Virus record (IMG/VR): IMGVR_UViG_3300032286_001159
Coordinates: 1-25,804 of that record
Direction: 5' to 3' (one strand)
Source of the DNA: a virus
DNA length: 25,804 bases
Shown here: positions 7,496 through 15,721 of the stretch, piece after piece
Numbering within the stretch: the first letter of the stretch is position 1
How the letters are laid out: every line of letters begins with the position of its first letter
The notes under the pieces: generated by a model
Databases searched by the model: none
The model's input: only the letters and a program-made list of their open reading frames with translations
Told to the model about the DNA's origin: nothing
Made by a program: the position numbers and the translations under genes

Positions 7496-8914
7496 ATGAC
7501 TAATAAAGTATTTTGGATAAAGTCCGCCGAGACCCAATTAGGCCAATGGCAAGAACAAATTAAGAAAGAATCCGGTAGTTCTAGTTTTTGTGTATTACCG
7601 TGGATACATTTAGCAACTAGACCCAATGGTGATATGCGTATATGCTGTGTCGCAAATGCCAGTGGTGCGAGTAGCGGCGATTACACTGTTGGTTTAGTGA
7701 AAAAAAATAACGGTCGACCTGCAAATTTTGGTCACGATCGGCCTACTGAGGCATTCAATAATGAATACATGAAATCTGTACGGAAAACAATGCTTGAAGG
7801 CGGTGTTCCTGCAAGTTGTGTAAAATGCTACAAGGAAGAAGAAGAAGGGGTATCTAGCAAAAGAATATGGGAAACATGTACGTGGCACCATAACGGGGTT
7901 GATATTCCCAAACTTGTTAAAGAAACTGATAAAGATGGATCTGTTCCCTATAAGTTACAATATCTTGATTTAAGATTAGGGCACACGTGTAATTTAAAAT
8001 GTATTATGTGCAGTCCACATGACAGTAGCCTATGGGTATCTGAATTTAAAAAAGTATTTCCAATATATAAAAGTCCATTAATAAAAAAACAAATGGATTG
8101 GAACCCCGAGAGTTTCGATAATAACTGGCACGAGAACCCAAAATTTTGGAGTGAGATATATGATCAAATCCCCAATATTAAAGAATTGTATTTTGCAGGA
8201 GGTGAACCGCTCTTAATAAAAGAACATAAACAATTCTTATTAGAAATAATAAATAGGAATTATGCGAGTAATATAGGATTGCGATATAATACAAACGGAT
8301 TATTAATCAATGACGAAATGATTGAAATATGGGAGCACTTTAAAAAGGTTAAAGTGGGAATCAGCGTAGATGGAATGAGCAATAGATTAGATTATATTCG
8401 TTACCCAACTGATTGGGATATCATTAAACAGAATCTATGGCGTTTAGAAAAAACAAGCGATAAGATACAATTTAATATTGCATTAACTGCACAAATATTA
8501 AATATTAAGCACGTTCCTGATATTATTAAATGGAAAGTGACCTCAGGATTTAAAAAATTGAATTTTGAAAAAAATGTTGTAGGACAAACAAACGGCGGCG
8601 GATTAATTGGTGTTCACTTATTATGGATTCCAACTTGGCTAAGTTTAAGAGTTCTTCCCAAAGAAGATAAACAAGAAGTCAGAGAATTGTTTAATGAACT
8701 AAAAGAATGGTTATGGAATTATTATTCCCAAGATGATGAATTTTGGATTGACAACTCGTATGGTTGGAAAAGATGGGAGGCAATATTAGATTGGATGGAT
8801 GCCGAAGATCATACTAATCTATTACCGGATTTTAGAGAATATATTAATGTTATGGATGCACAAAGAAACACAGATTTCAAAGGAACATTCCCGGAGTTAG
8901 CACACCTACTATGA
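7496..8914 (+). CDS. Radical SAM protein with N-terminal twitch/SPASM-like Cys region
   Basis: This 472-aa protein has N-terminal Cys at C32 (S-F-C-V-L-P-W), C50-C51, C108 and C111, then the radical SAM core C165, C169 and C172 and A-G-G-E-P at 234-238. A C-terminal helical part rich in Trp and acidic residues (about 380-450) is unassigned. It is a paralogue of the 5446 product, with the same N-terminal motif order but a longer insert between the first and second Cys pairs. It leads a plus-strand unit followed by an AspH-like oxygenase (4-nt ATGA overlap) and a kinase-like protein. This order suggests the three act on one substrate. Confidence 0.88.
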   Translation: MTNKVFWIKSAETQLGQWQEQIKKESGSSSFCVLPWIHLATRPNGDMRICCVANASGASSGDYTVGLVKKNNGRPANFGHDRPTEAFNNEYMKSVRKTMLEGGVPASCVKCYKEEEEGVSSKRIWETCTWHHNGVDIPKLVKETDKDGSVPYKLQYLDLRLGHTCNLKCIMCSPHDSSLWVSEFKKVFPIYKSPLIKKQMDWNPESFDNNWHENPKFWSEIYDQIPNIKELYFAGGEPLLIKEHKQFLLEIINRNYASNIGLRYNTNGLLINDEMIEIWEHFKKVKVGISVDGMSNRLDYIRYPTDWDIIKQNLWRLEKTSDKIQFNIALTAQILNIKHVPDIIKWKVTSGFKKLNFEKNVVGQTNGGGLIGVHLLWIPTWLSLRVLPKEDKQEVRELFNELKEWLWNYYSQDDEFWIDNSYGWKRWEAILDWMDAEDHTNLLPDFREYINVMDAQRNTDFKGTFPELAHLL

Positions 8915-9594
8915 TTGAAAAAACAAAATATAGTATTGATACAAAATTGCTGCATGAAGCAATAAATCAATTGCCCGACATTGATTTTAAGTTAACTATA
9001 AATCAGCCGCGCGGCCGTTTCTTTTACGACCCGTGGGAAATAAAACCAAATTTTAAAAATACTATATGGGATATTATATTACAATCTTTACCAAACGAAA
9101 TAGGAGAAGCTAGACTTATTAAACTAATGCCCGGTGTTTGTTACTGGTCACATGCAGATATTGACGATAGATACCATTTACAGATACTAGGTGATAAATC
9201 ATTTTTAGTAGATATTGATTCAGAAACTTTATATAATACAAATGATTTGGGTAGGTGGTATGATATGAATGCCGGGCAGAGACATAGTGCAGTTAATTTC
9301 GGAGAAATACCTAGAATTCAATTTGTTGTTCGTAAACTATTGAAAAAAAATTCATTCCTTGACGGAGTTTTTATTTCTATAGAAGAAAATGATAATATCT
9401 CTGAAAAAAATAGTAGGTATGTATTTGATCATATACTTAGCCCATGGCTTAATACAAGTTGTAAGCAAGGTCATATAAAAGATGTAAATTTAATTGGAAC
9501 TAAAATGACATTTGTCTTAGATAATACACAATTAATAACTTTCAAGAATCTAATACATTCAACAAAATTAATAGTGACATATGAATACTGCTAA
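8911..9594 (+). CDS. Aspartyl/asparaginyl beta-hydroxylase-like 2OG-Fe(II) oxygenase
   Basis: Of 227 aa, about 65-142 form a double-stranded beta-helix signature like the AspH family: G-E-A-R-L-I-K-L-M-P-G leads to H81-A-D83 (metal HxD), R87-Y-H89, then the distal metal His H125 in G-Q-R-H-S-A-V-N and R135 (2-oxoglutarate carboxylate). This is a complete 2-His-1-Asp triad. Residues 150-227 are an extra domain I do not recognise. The ATG overlaps the radical SAM stop (ATGA), and its stop overlaps the next gene by 14 nt. It would hydroxylate a protein side chain or small molecule; the target is unknown. Confidence 0.7.
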   Translation: MIEKTKYSIDTKLLHEAINQLPDIDFKLTINQPRGRFFYDPWEIKPNFKNTIWDIILQSLPNEIGEARLIKLMPGVCYWSHADIDDRYHLQILGDKSFLVDIDSETLYNTNDLGRWYDMNAGQRHSAVNFGEIPRIQFVVRKLLKKNSFLDGVFISIEENDNISEKNSRYVFDHILSPWLNTSCKQGHIKDVNLIGTKMTFVLDNTQLITFKNLIHSTKLIVTYEYC

Positions 9595-10273
9595 TTGGAA
9601 CTTAGTATTCAAAGTAAATTATAATGACAAAAAAGTTGTAGAAACAAATTTAGTTTATACACCGATGACGAATGACGATAACAGTATCTACTGTATGAAT
9701 TTTGATCACTCTCATCCATATCAAAATGAAATGGTGGCGAGTTTTATGCCCGAAAGACCGTATTACACTAAAGAAACAGTACAAAATTTCTTTAATAGAG
9801 AAATATATTACTTAGAAAAATTTAAAGATTTCAAATGGCGTCCCAACTATATAAAAATAGACAATATTAATAATAAAATATTCTTTGAGTGGCCAGGTGA
9901 ATCGTGTAATAAAATAGTAACTGATGGTGGTAACTTAGAAATATATTGCCCGAATTGGGAACAACAGTTGATTAATATTATAATGGATATATATAATCAT
10001 GGATTTTATAAAGTAACATTGTATCCTCATTGCTTTTTTGTACAAAACGGAATCTTAAAAACTTTTGATTTTTATGGTTGTGCCAATATTGAAGACCCAT
10101 ATGTACCTTTATCTATAGCTAAAGGAGTCTTGGGAGTTGCTAGTAAAGAAAGATTTATAGAAGTTATTAAAGACGAAAAACTAAATTTTAAAGTATTATT
10201 CAAACAAGCCTTAGAAGGTTATTCTTGTTGGCCTACTGAAAAATTAAAAGAACTTATTGGGAAAATCTTCTAA
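9581..10273 (+). CDS. Kinase-like (possibly pseudokinase) protein, copy 1
   Basis: I do not recognise this 230-aa protein with certainty. Residues 139-167 (N-H-G-F-Y-K-V-T-L-Y-P-H, then F-V-Q-N-G, then F-D-F-Y-G) recall the catalytic loop and DFG of kinase-fold proteins (H.D..P.N......DFG), but the catalytic Asp is replaced and the metal loop is altered. An E residue in R-E-I-Y-Y-L-E (73-79) could be the helix-C Glu. The protein at 12242 is clearly related: both have R-E-x-x-Y near 61-77, P-N-W-(E/Q)-x-Q, and (G)-(F/L)-Y-K-x-(T/S)-L-x-P. Both follow an AspH-like oxygenase gene. It overlaps its upstream gene by 14 nt and the convergent SDR gene by 30 nt. Confidence 0.45.
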   Translation: MNTANWNLVFKVNYNDKKVVETNLVYTPMTNDDNSIYCMNFDHSHPYQNEMVASFMPERPYYTKETVQNFFNREIYYLEKFKDFKWRPNYIKIDNINNKIFFEWPGESCNKIVTDGGNLEIYCPNWEQQLINIIMDIYNHGFYKVTLYPHCFFVQNGILKTFDFYGCANIEDPYVPLSIAKGVLGVASKERFIEVIKDEKLNFKVLFKQALEGYSCWPTEKLKELIGKIF

Positions 10274-10822
10274 TTTAATTAGAAATTTTGATTCAATGAT
10301 GTCAATATTAGTTTGAGATAATTTAACACCAAAATCAATTTGATTAATTGTCGGTGTTTTGAGCCAAAACAGGCACCCATTAAATATATCTTCATAGGTA
10401 CAACCCGGATCTGTACTAGTATTTTCTGTTGTTCCTACATTTATTAACAATAAATTACTTTTTGAGTTATAAGATAATCGTTTATTCAACTGCATTAAGT
10501 TATTTTTATCCACTGAATAACCTTGTTTTTTACTAGGAATATCATAAAAATATGCTGCAACTGAACCCATAGTAATAATATTTTTAACATTATTATTTAA
10601 ATCGCTTAGTAATTTATATTGATAGCCCGCTTGCCCATATGCGTTATTAATAACTAAATCATAACCTAAAGCTTTTTGCAATATATCATCGTAGTTCTTA
10701 GTAAGGTCATACCCATTAGACCTAGATGCCCCGTCTACTACAAACCCTAGTTCTATAAATTTGTTATAAAAATATTGACCAATTCCACTAGTATGACCAG
10801 TAATTAAACACTTCAACTTCAT
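10244..10822 (-). CDS. Short-chain dehydrogenase/reductase
   Basis: This 192-aa protein has the SDR cofactor motif T-G-H-T-S-G-I-G at 8-15, N-N-A-Y-G (59-63, the NNAG position), a catalytic Ser at S87 in M-G-S-V-A-A-Y, and Y102-S-V-D-K106 (YxxxK). It is shorter than the usual 240-250 aa and the C-terminal substrate loop is reduced. The S-R-S-N loop after strand 2 (33-36) favours NADP(H). It follows the 10824 oxygenase gene after 1 nt on the same strand. It probably oxidises or reduces a sugar or an alcohol made by its neighbours. Confidence 0.8.
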   Translation of the reverse strand: MKLKCLITGHTSGIGQYFYNKFIELGFVVDGASRSNGYDLTKNYDDILQKALGYDLVINNAYGQAGYQYKLLSDLNNNVKNIITMGSVAAYFYDIPSKKQGYSVDKNNLMQLNKRLSYNSKSNLLLINVGTTENTSTDPGCTYEDIFNGCLFWLKTPTINQIDFGVKLSQTNIDIIESKFLIKLEDFPNKFF

Positions 10823-10823
10823 A

Positions 10824-11624
10824 TTAATATGTCTCTAAATGACTTATACCCAATGTCTTGCGAAACTCTTCTGTAAACTTTCCGTCAATACGTAGTCCAT
10901 AGCTTTGTTCCATAATCTTCTCACCGCCGTGCCAATCAACATCATTCCACCATGCGGCTCTTGTATTTAGATATACTTTGTTTTTCTTTTCAGGATCCCA
11001 CACGTAAAAAGCTTTCTTTGTATTAGGGCGTATATGTATAAATTCATTGCGATGTGGTTTTACCACATCAACTCCATTTTTAGCATCTAAGTCTCTATGT
11101 TCAAAAGGTATGCCATCCGCTTCGCAATGAAAGAATATTACACGGCCAATATGTTCGAACACAGTACCTTGTAATTGTTCGACCCATTTAACTACATTAG
11201 GAAAATATGCGGCCTCGTCAGTAAGTTTGCGTGGTGCAGTTCTATCATCCCATGATCCTTCTTCCCACAAGAAATAATAAATATACGGATCATATGCTCC
11301 CATAGCCATTTTTAAATAACGTGTAAATTTATTACGTTGTTTGTAATTATTAAAGTCTTTAAACAGATCAATACCGCCCAAGTATATAGGGTCTTCTTTT
11401 GGCAAAGACATAAACTCGTCCATAGCTTGATATATAGGCTTCCAACTAAGTTTATAGCTCATATTGTCAAAAGTATACCCAGGTTTCATCCAAGTACCCT
11501 CTTTGGCAAATTCTCTTGCCTCAGCAAAGCCTCTATAAATTTCAGGCTGCAAGTTATCAAACTCAATCATATTTAGATATGGTTCCATATCGATATACGG
11601 TTGATTATTAATCCCCTTAATCAT
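10824..11624 (-). CDS. Putative 2OG-Fe(II) oxygenase (AspH-like fold), 266 aa
   Basis: I use the ATG at 11624 (M-I-K-G), which has an AAAGG Shine-Dalgarno 7 nt upstream; the longer frame from 11639 needs a TTG. The metal site reads as H176-R-D178 after I-F-F-H-C-E-A-D, with H232 in D-W-H-G-G and R245 in Y-G-L-R-I-D. An H-R-N-E-F-I-H-I-R stretch (191-199) fits a core beta strand. The N-terminal 150 residues are helical and aromatic-rich and are not seen in the shorter oxygenases here. It leads a two-gene minus operon with the SDR. A hydroxylation followed by NAD(P)-dependent oxidation is a plausible pair of steps. Confidence 0.55.
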   Translation of the reverse strand: MIKGINNQPYIDMEPYLNMIEFDNLQPEIYRGFAEAREFAKEGTWMKPGYTFDNMSYKLSWKPIYQAMDEFMSLPKEDPIYLGGIDLFKDFNNYKQRNKFTRYLKMAMGAYDPYIYYFLWEEGSWDDRTAPRKLTDEAAYFPNVVKWVEQLQGTVFEHIGRVIFFHCEADGIPFEHRDLDAKNGVDVVKPHRNEFIHIRPNTKKAFYVWDPEKKNKVYLNTRAAWWNDVDWHGGEKIMEQSYGLRIDGKFTEEFRKTLGISHLETY

Positions 11625-11640
11625 ATTATTACCTTTCAAA

Positions 11641-11647
11641 TATTTAT
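11641..11647 (-). promoter_or_regulatory. T4-type late promoter box (ATAAATA)
   Basis: The minus strand reads CGATAAATA. Predicted initiation at about 11635 leaves an 11-nt leader that begins with the AAGG Shine-Dalgarno of the 11624 gene. Confidence 0.5.
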
Positions 11648-11664
11648 CGTAACTAGCAGTGACA

Positions 11665-11671
11665 CTAAATA
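11665..11671 (+). promoter_or_regulatory. T4-type late promoter box (CTAAATA) in a 12-bp palindrome
   Basis: CTAAATATTTAG (11665-11676) is a perfect palindrome. Predicted initiation near 11677 gives a 16-nt leader with GAAAGG before the ATG at 11693. It is divergent from the minus box 18 nt away. Confidence 0.5.
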
Positions 11672-11692
11672 TTTAGAGTGAAAGGACATTAA

Positions 11693-12238
11693 ATGTTACA
11701 GCATATAGGAATATGTGATATTATCGATTGGGATGAACTTATTAGTTCAATCGAAGATCAGACACCTGCATACATAGGACCTAGACACCGAAAAGGTGAT
11801 GTTAAAGCTATCGGGATAGATGATGTTGCTATTAAATGGGAGGAAGCCGGTCATGTAACATGGGATAAGGGTGGCAATGCCAAATGGGATATGTTTTTAC
11901 CTGATATTAATTTTGATAGATCTATAGCTGAAATGTTTGCTGAGTGGGTAGGTTTATCAGGATATACTAATGTATGGATAAGCAGAGTGACTCCGGGTAA
12001 TATCGCTCCATTACATTGGGATGTGACTGATGATGAGTTAACATTAGAAAAGACTGAACACCAAAGATTTCATTGCCATATAAGCAGACCTACGCCCGGA
12101 CATGTGTTCATAGTCGAAGATATATGTTTGTATAATCAACCACATGGTTCAGTATATAAGTGGACTAGTAGAAAATCTTGGCACGCCGGAGGGAATTTAG
12201 GGTTTACACCTAAATATTTACTTAACATGTGGCATTGA
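11693..12238 (+). CDS. Putative 2OG-Fe(II) oxygenase (AspH-like), 181 aa
   Basis: This compact 181-aa protein has V-W-I-S-R-V-T-P-G-N leading to H108-W-D110 (metal HxD), R125-F-H127-C-H, and a distal W-H164-A-G-G-N before F-T-P-K. The order matches the aspartyl/asparaginyl hydroxylase type also seen at 8911. The N-terminal 90 residues are acidic and Trp-rich. GAAAGG gives a good ribosome site. The following gene (3 nt later) encodes the second kinase-like protein, reproducing the oxygenase plus kinase-like pair at 8911-10273. The basic residue for 2-oxoglutarate is less clear here (K174 is a candidate). Confidence 0.6.
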   Translation: MLQHIGICDIIDWDELISSIEDQTPAYIGPRHRKGDVKAIGIDDVAIKWEEAGHVTWDKGGNAKWDMFLPDINFDRSIAEMFAEWVGLSGYTNVWISRVTPGNIAPLHWDVTDDELTLEKTEHQRFHCHISRPTPGHVFIVEDICLYNQPHGSVYKWTSRKSWHAGGNLGFTPKYLLNMWH

Positions 12239-12241
12239 ATT

Positions 12242-12919
12242 ATGAATTACTATTACAATAATGTACCCGATATTGGACTATGTAGGAATAATCTCATTTA
12301 TACTAGTTTAATATCGGATGACAAAAAAACATTTGTACAATGGTATTACAATGATACAGATTATCATAAAGGGATGAATCAAGTGATTGATCCAAATAAA
12401 ATGGAAGAAAAATGGCAGCGAGAAGTAAAATATATTTCATTAATGAGTGAGCATTATCCAGAACATGTTCCTGAAATTTTAGATATAGATCAGAAAGAAA
12501 GAAAAATATATTTAAAAGTAGATGGTAATGATTTTTGGGAGAGAGCAAATTGCATGACCAATAATTACGATATTGTATTACCAAATTGGCAAGAACAAAT
12601 GATAGAAATTGTTAAAGCTCATAAAAGTTTAGGCTTATATAAATACAGTTTGCACCCATCTAGTTATTTTATTGTGAATGAAAAATTAAAATCGATTAAT
12701 TATTTCTTTACATATCATGAAGACGAACCAAATTTTAGCTTCAAAGATGTAGAAAGTCACATATATGTAACGCGGCAAAACGAGTTAAAAAAGCATATGA
12801 GTAAGTTTGGTGTCGTGTATGAAGAGCCACAGCCATTTGAAACTTTCATGAAACTAGCATGGACTAGTTTTAAAACCAACTACCCTGATGAGTTCATTAA
12901 TAATGTCATCGGTATCTAA
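12242..12919 (+). CDS. Kinase-like (possibly pseudokinase) protein, copy 2
   Basis: This 225-aa protein is related to the product of 9581. Shared landmarks in the same order are W-Q-R-E-V-K-Y (58-64), K-I-Y-L-K-V-D-G (88-95, against K-I-F-F-E-W-P-G), L-P-N-W-Q-E-Q-M (113-120), and G-L-Y-K-Y-S-L-H-P-S (131-140) followed by Y-F-I-V-N-E-K-L-K and N-Y-F-F. In a kinase fold these would be the hinge, catalytic loop and metal loop, but the catalytic Asp and DFG Asp are both absent, more degraded than in copy 1. It may be a pseudokinase or a binding subunit. Its 3' end overlaps the convergent gene by 4 nt. Confidence 0.42.
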   Translation: MNYYYNNVPDIGLCRNNLIYTSLISDDKKTFVQWYYNDTDYHKGMNQVIDPNKMEEKWQREVKYISLMSEHYPEHVPEILDIDQKERKIYLKVDGNDFWERANCMTNNYDIVLPNWQEQMIEIVKAHKSLGLYKYSLHPSSYFIVNEKLKSINYFFTYHEDEPNFSFKDVESHIYVTRQNELKKHMSKFGVVYEEPQPFETFMKLAWTSFKTNYPDEFINNVIGI

Positions 12920-13176
12920 ACGTTATAATAAATCCATTTGTGGTGATCTTCTTCAGATATTCCCTTTGCTCTTATTGTTTCGTAATACATTCTAGGACTG
13001 TGAACTAAGAGCACTAATTCTCCGTTCTGATAAATTCTAGTGCCATCTGCATCGCATTGAATTACCGCCATAACTAATCCTTGAATAAAAAATGACGGTA
13101 AGGATCCTTGTTCAAGGATCATATCCCCTTTAAAGATTTCGTAGTCTACTAACTGAATTCCCTCAAGTTTTTCCAT
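12916..13176 (-). CDS. Small protein of unknown function (86 aa)
   Basis: I do not recognise this protein. It is mostly beta-strand-like (V-M-A-V-I-Q-C, G-E-L-V-L-L-V-H) with a G-D-M-I-L segment and an acidic/His-rich end (E-E-D-H-H-K-W). No membrane segment or signal peptide is seen. A GGAGA Shine-Dalgarno at 13181-13185, inside the upstream gene, supports the ATG at 13176; it overlaps that gene by 28 nt and is probably translated from the same message. Confidence 0.6.
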   Translation of the reverse strand: MEKLEGIQLVDYEIFKGDMILEQGSLPSFFIQGLVMAVIQCDADGTRIYQNGELVLLVHSPRMYYETIRAKGISEEDHHKWIYYNV

Positions 13177-13862
13177 TTGTTCTCCGCAACATTCATTATT
13201 TGTTTAACATCAATATCGATATTGATGTTAAAATTTTCATAGTTTATGCTAGCGGCTGTTGCTAGCATATATAAAGTCCGTATTTTCTTTGCATAAAATC
13301 TAGGCAATGTACAATCCCATACTTTAAAATCTCCCCAGCAGTACTGCCCGAGTTGATTTCTGTATCTTTTATAAGGGCTTAGAACTTCGCCTGAAAAACC
13401 AACATTATGTTTTTTAACCACAGGATACATAATATCAAAACTAGCAGTAACACCATCAATATATTCTAAAAATGTATCAGTAGTTACTTCATGATTAGCT
13501 ATATCTTGTATCAGTTCTATACCCAAATCGTTTGGTCTAGATACTACATAATAGTACATTTTTATATTGTTTATAATAATGTGTTCAAAATGAAGTGGTT
13601 GTTCAATTGTATAATTAGGTAAATTAGCTAAATTAAAAGCGTCATACATGTCACAATGTATATCCCATTCTTTTTCATCAATGACATTATGAACTTTATG
13701 TACTTCACCATTAGGGGTAAAAACAAACCCTTTCTTTTTAATCGTATGCCGTAATATTACACCATAATCCTGCATTTCAGTGACATATAGACCACATGCC
13801 GCAAGGCCTTCTTTTTCATTTTGAAAAACTTTGTCAATTAATAATTGTTTATAATCTTGCAT
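13149..13862 (-). CDS. Unknown protein, tentatively kinase-like (237 aa)
   Basis: I do not recognise this protein. A strand with T-P-N-G-E-V-H-K-V could be a glycine loop plus Lys. Y-Y-Y-V-V-S-R-P-N-D resembles a hinge. K-K-H-N-V-G-F-S-G-E-V-L-S-P-Y followed about 15 residues later by C-W-G-D-F-K-V-W-D resembles a catalytic loop and a metal-binding DF motif. The similarity is weak and may be chance. The ATG at 13862 lies exactly 5 nt from an ATAAATA box and has no Shine-Dalgarno, so a leaderless message is possible. It overlaps the small downstream gene by 28 nt. Confidence 0.5.
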   Translation of the reverse strand: MQDYKQLLIDKVFQNEKEGLAACGLYVTEMQDYGVILRHTIKKKGFVFTPNGEVHKVHNVIDEKEWDIHCDMYDAFNLANLPNYTIEQPLHFEHIIINNIKMYYYVVSRPNDLGIELIQDIANHEVTTDTFLEYIDGVTASFDIMYPVVKKHNVGFSGEVLSPYKRYRNQLGQYCWGDFKVWDCTLPRFYAKKIRTLYMLATAASINYENFNINIDIDVKQIMNVAENKWKNLREFS

Positions 13863-13867
13863 ATAAG

Positions 13868-13874
13868 TATTTAT
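13868..13874 (-). promoter_or_regulatory. T4-type late promoter box (ATAAATA), leaderless geometry
   Basis: The minus strand reads GCATAAATA, then 5 nt, then the ATG at 13862. T4 spacing puts the start point on the A of that ATG. Confidence 0.5.
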
Positions 13875-13906
13875 GCCTATGATTTTAAATATGAATATCT
13901 ACAGTA

Positions 13907-13914
13907 TATAAATA
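13907..13914 (+). promoter_or_regulatory. T4 late promoter consensus TATAAATA
   Basis: An exact TATAAATA lies 6 nt before the ATG at 13921. Predicted initiation is 0-1 nt ahead of the start codon. It is divergent from the minus box at 13868. Confidence 0.55.
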
Positions 13915-13920
13915 TTATTA

Positions 13921-14837
13921 TGAAATATGAACCAAATTTGCGTCCTGATTGGAAGGAACCTGTAAATTGTAAGAAATTTAATTTGTCAAATAATATTTGC
14001 ATTGACTCGGAGATTAATTTATCAATTGATATTAGTTCAATGAATCAATATGCAGACGCTTTTACAGCTTACCACGCCGTTGGTAGTTATTATAAGGTAA
14101 AGATAGAACATATGGCAATAGGTTTCGGGATAGGTGAATTGTTTCCCAGAATGCTGTTGCACGGAAATCTAGGATCTATAACAATAGTAGAGCCAACTTG
14201 GCCCATGCCTAAAGTATACTTAACCCTAAATAACATACCTTACCATAGTATTTCTTATAGAGATTTTACTAATATATCGCATGATGAATTAAAACAAGGA
14301 AAAACTGATACATTGTATATTGCTAATCCTAATGGAATTAATGGTACGGTTTTAACAAAAGAAAATTTAATTCAAATATTACCTTATTACAAATTTGTGA
14401 TATGTGATGAAGCATATATGGATTTTAGTAATCATAGTATGATTGAGTTTTATGAAAAATATCCAAATTTGATTATACTTAAAACATTTAGTAAGTCGAT
14501 TGCAATGCCCGGACTAAGATTTGGATTTTGCATTTCTAGTAATAAAGAATTAATTAACCATCTGCAAATGAATCGTCCTAGTTCAGTAATGACCGGCGTT
14601 ACAGCTTCACTGGTACCAAAGCTAGTAGAGATGATTCCTGAACATGTAGCTAGAATGAAAATTACAAAAAACAAGATAGAATCAATTTATGATTGTGTTA
14701 GCAGTGAAGGCAACTATGTATTACTTAAAAAAAATTCCATGATAAACTATGACACTGCTCAAATTAAAGAAGTTAATCAGGGAATTTACAGAATGGCATT
14801 GTTTAATATGAATTTATATAATGAGATTATTAAATAA
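13921..14837 (+). CDS. HisC-like PLP-dependent aminotransferase (fold type I)
   Basis: I use the ATG at 13921 (M-K-Y-E-P-N-L-R-P); the longer frame from 13845 runs through both promoter boxes. The 305-aa product has N-P-N-G-I-N-G (136-142, the NPNxPTG position), D163-E-A-Y (PLP pyridine Asp and Tyr), T-F-S-K192-S (Schiff-base Lys), and R200 in G-L-R-F-G-F. These are marks of histidinol-phosphate aminotransferase and the CobD-like threonine-phosphate decarboxylases. It is shorter than the usual 350 aa and has a short N-terminal arm. No other his or cobalamin gene is nearby. It starts a three-gene operon with a radical SAM/SPASM gene (1-nt overlap) and a GNAT-like gene. Confidence 0.8.
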
Positions 14838-15721
14838 TGGATAAAGACGAATTCTTAAAGTACAGAGTTAAACAAGAGAATTTAATATACAGTAAAAGAA
14901 ATATTAGCGATCCGTTAACAAGCTTAGTATCAGTACAATTAAATACAACTGAATTGTGTAACAGAGCATGTACATTCTGCCCTAGAGTCGATTCAGACGC
15001 TTATCCTAATAGAAACTTGCACATGTCTATTGATACTGTTTATAAAATTACCAAAGATTTGAATAGTATTAATTATGTGGGCAGAGTATCGTTAAGTGGT
15101 TTTGGAGAACCTTTACTAGCAAAGAACTTTATTAACATTGTTAAAACAATCAGAAATAATTTACCAAACTGTAGTATAGATACCAATACCAACGGTGATC
15201 ACCTTAGTATAGAAACAGTCAATGAATTATATAGTGCAGGCATTGACATATTATATGTCAACTTGTATGATGGTCCAAATCAAGTAGATTATTTTACTAA
15301 ATTATTTGAAAATATAAGTACGGACAAATATATTTTTAGACCACATTGGAAAAATCAAAATACATATAACCTAATTATAAACAATAGGGCAGGCGCCATA
15401 CAAAGTACAGTAACCGGGATCATTCATCAACCATTAAAACAACAATGTTACCTTCCTTTTAGTCATGCAATGATTGATTATAACGGCAATTTAATTTTGT
15501 GCTCTAATGATTGGTCAAGAAATTATATAGTGGGATCATTGTTAGAAAGTCATATTGGAGACTTATGGATGAGTAATAGAATGAAAGATATTAGGTTAAA
15601 GTTGGCGAACTATAACCGTAATACTCACCCTTGCAGTATGTGCAATACCAACGGAACGCTGACAGGCAAATTAAGTTATAATATATTAATGAAATATTAT
15701 GAAAATACAAACCAACTTTAA
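14837..15721 (+). CDS. Radical SAM/SPASM protein
   Basis: This 294-aa protein has CxxxCxxC at C41, C45 and C48, S-G-F-G-E-P at 87-92 (GGEP position), and a C-terminal SPASM-like set: C204, C222 (I-D-Y-N-G-N-L-I-L-C), C266 and C269. A G-D-L-W segment (241-244) before the last Cys pair is typical of SPASM proteins. SPASM enzymes modify peptides, proteins or aminoglycosides such as 2-deoxystreptamine precursors. The start overlaps the aminotransferase stop by one base; the next gene begins 23 nt before this stop. An amino-sugar or amino-acid-derived substrate is possible given the aminotransferase. Confidence 0.87.
   Translation: MDKDEFLKYRVKQENLIYSKRNISDPLTSLVSVQLNTTELCNRACTFCPRVDSDAYPNRNLHMSIDTVYKITKDLNSINYVGRVSLSGFGEPLLAKNFINIVKTIRNNLPNCSIDTNTNGDHLSIETVNELYSAGIDILYVNLYDGPNQVDYFTKLFENISTDKYIFRPHWKNQNTYNLIINNRAGAIQSTVTGIIHQPLKQQCYLPFSHAMIDYNGNLILCSNDWSRNYIVGSLLESHIGDLWMSNRMKDIRLKLANYNRNTHPCSMCNTNGTLTGKLSYNILMKYYENTNQL

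Larger units (their letters stand above)
7453..7498. repeat. Perfect inverted repeat joining two divergent promoter boxes
   Basis: Arms CATTGAAATATTTA (7453-7466) and TAAATATTTCAATG (7485-7498) are exact reverse complements over 14 bp, with an 18-bp AT-rich spacer. Each arm contains a TAAATA box reading outward. The right arm ends on the ATG of the 7496 gene. The left arm also ends in ATG on the minus strand, but that frame stops after five codons. It may be a duplicated promoter unit or a binding site for a dimeric regulator. Confidence 0.75.

Noticed and set aside
13845-13920. N-terminal extension of the aminotransferase
   Set aside because: It would translate through both divergent promoter boxes; homology to the HisC fold begins after the ATG at 13921.
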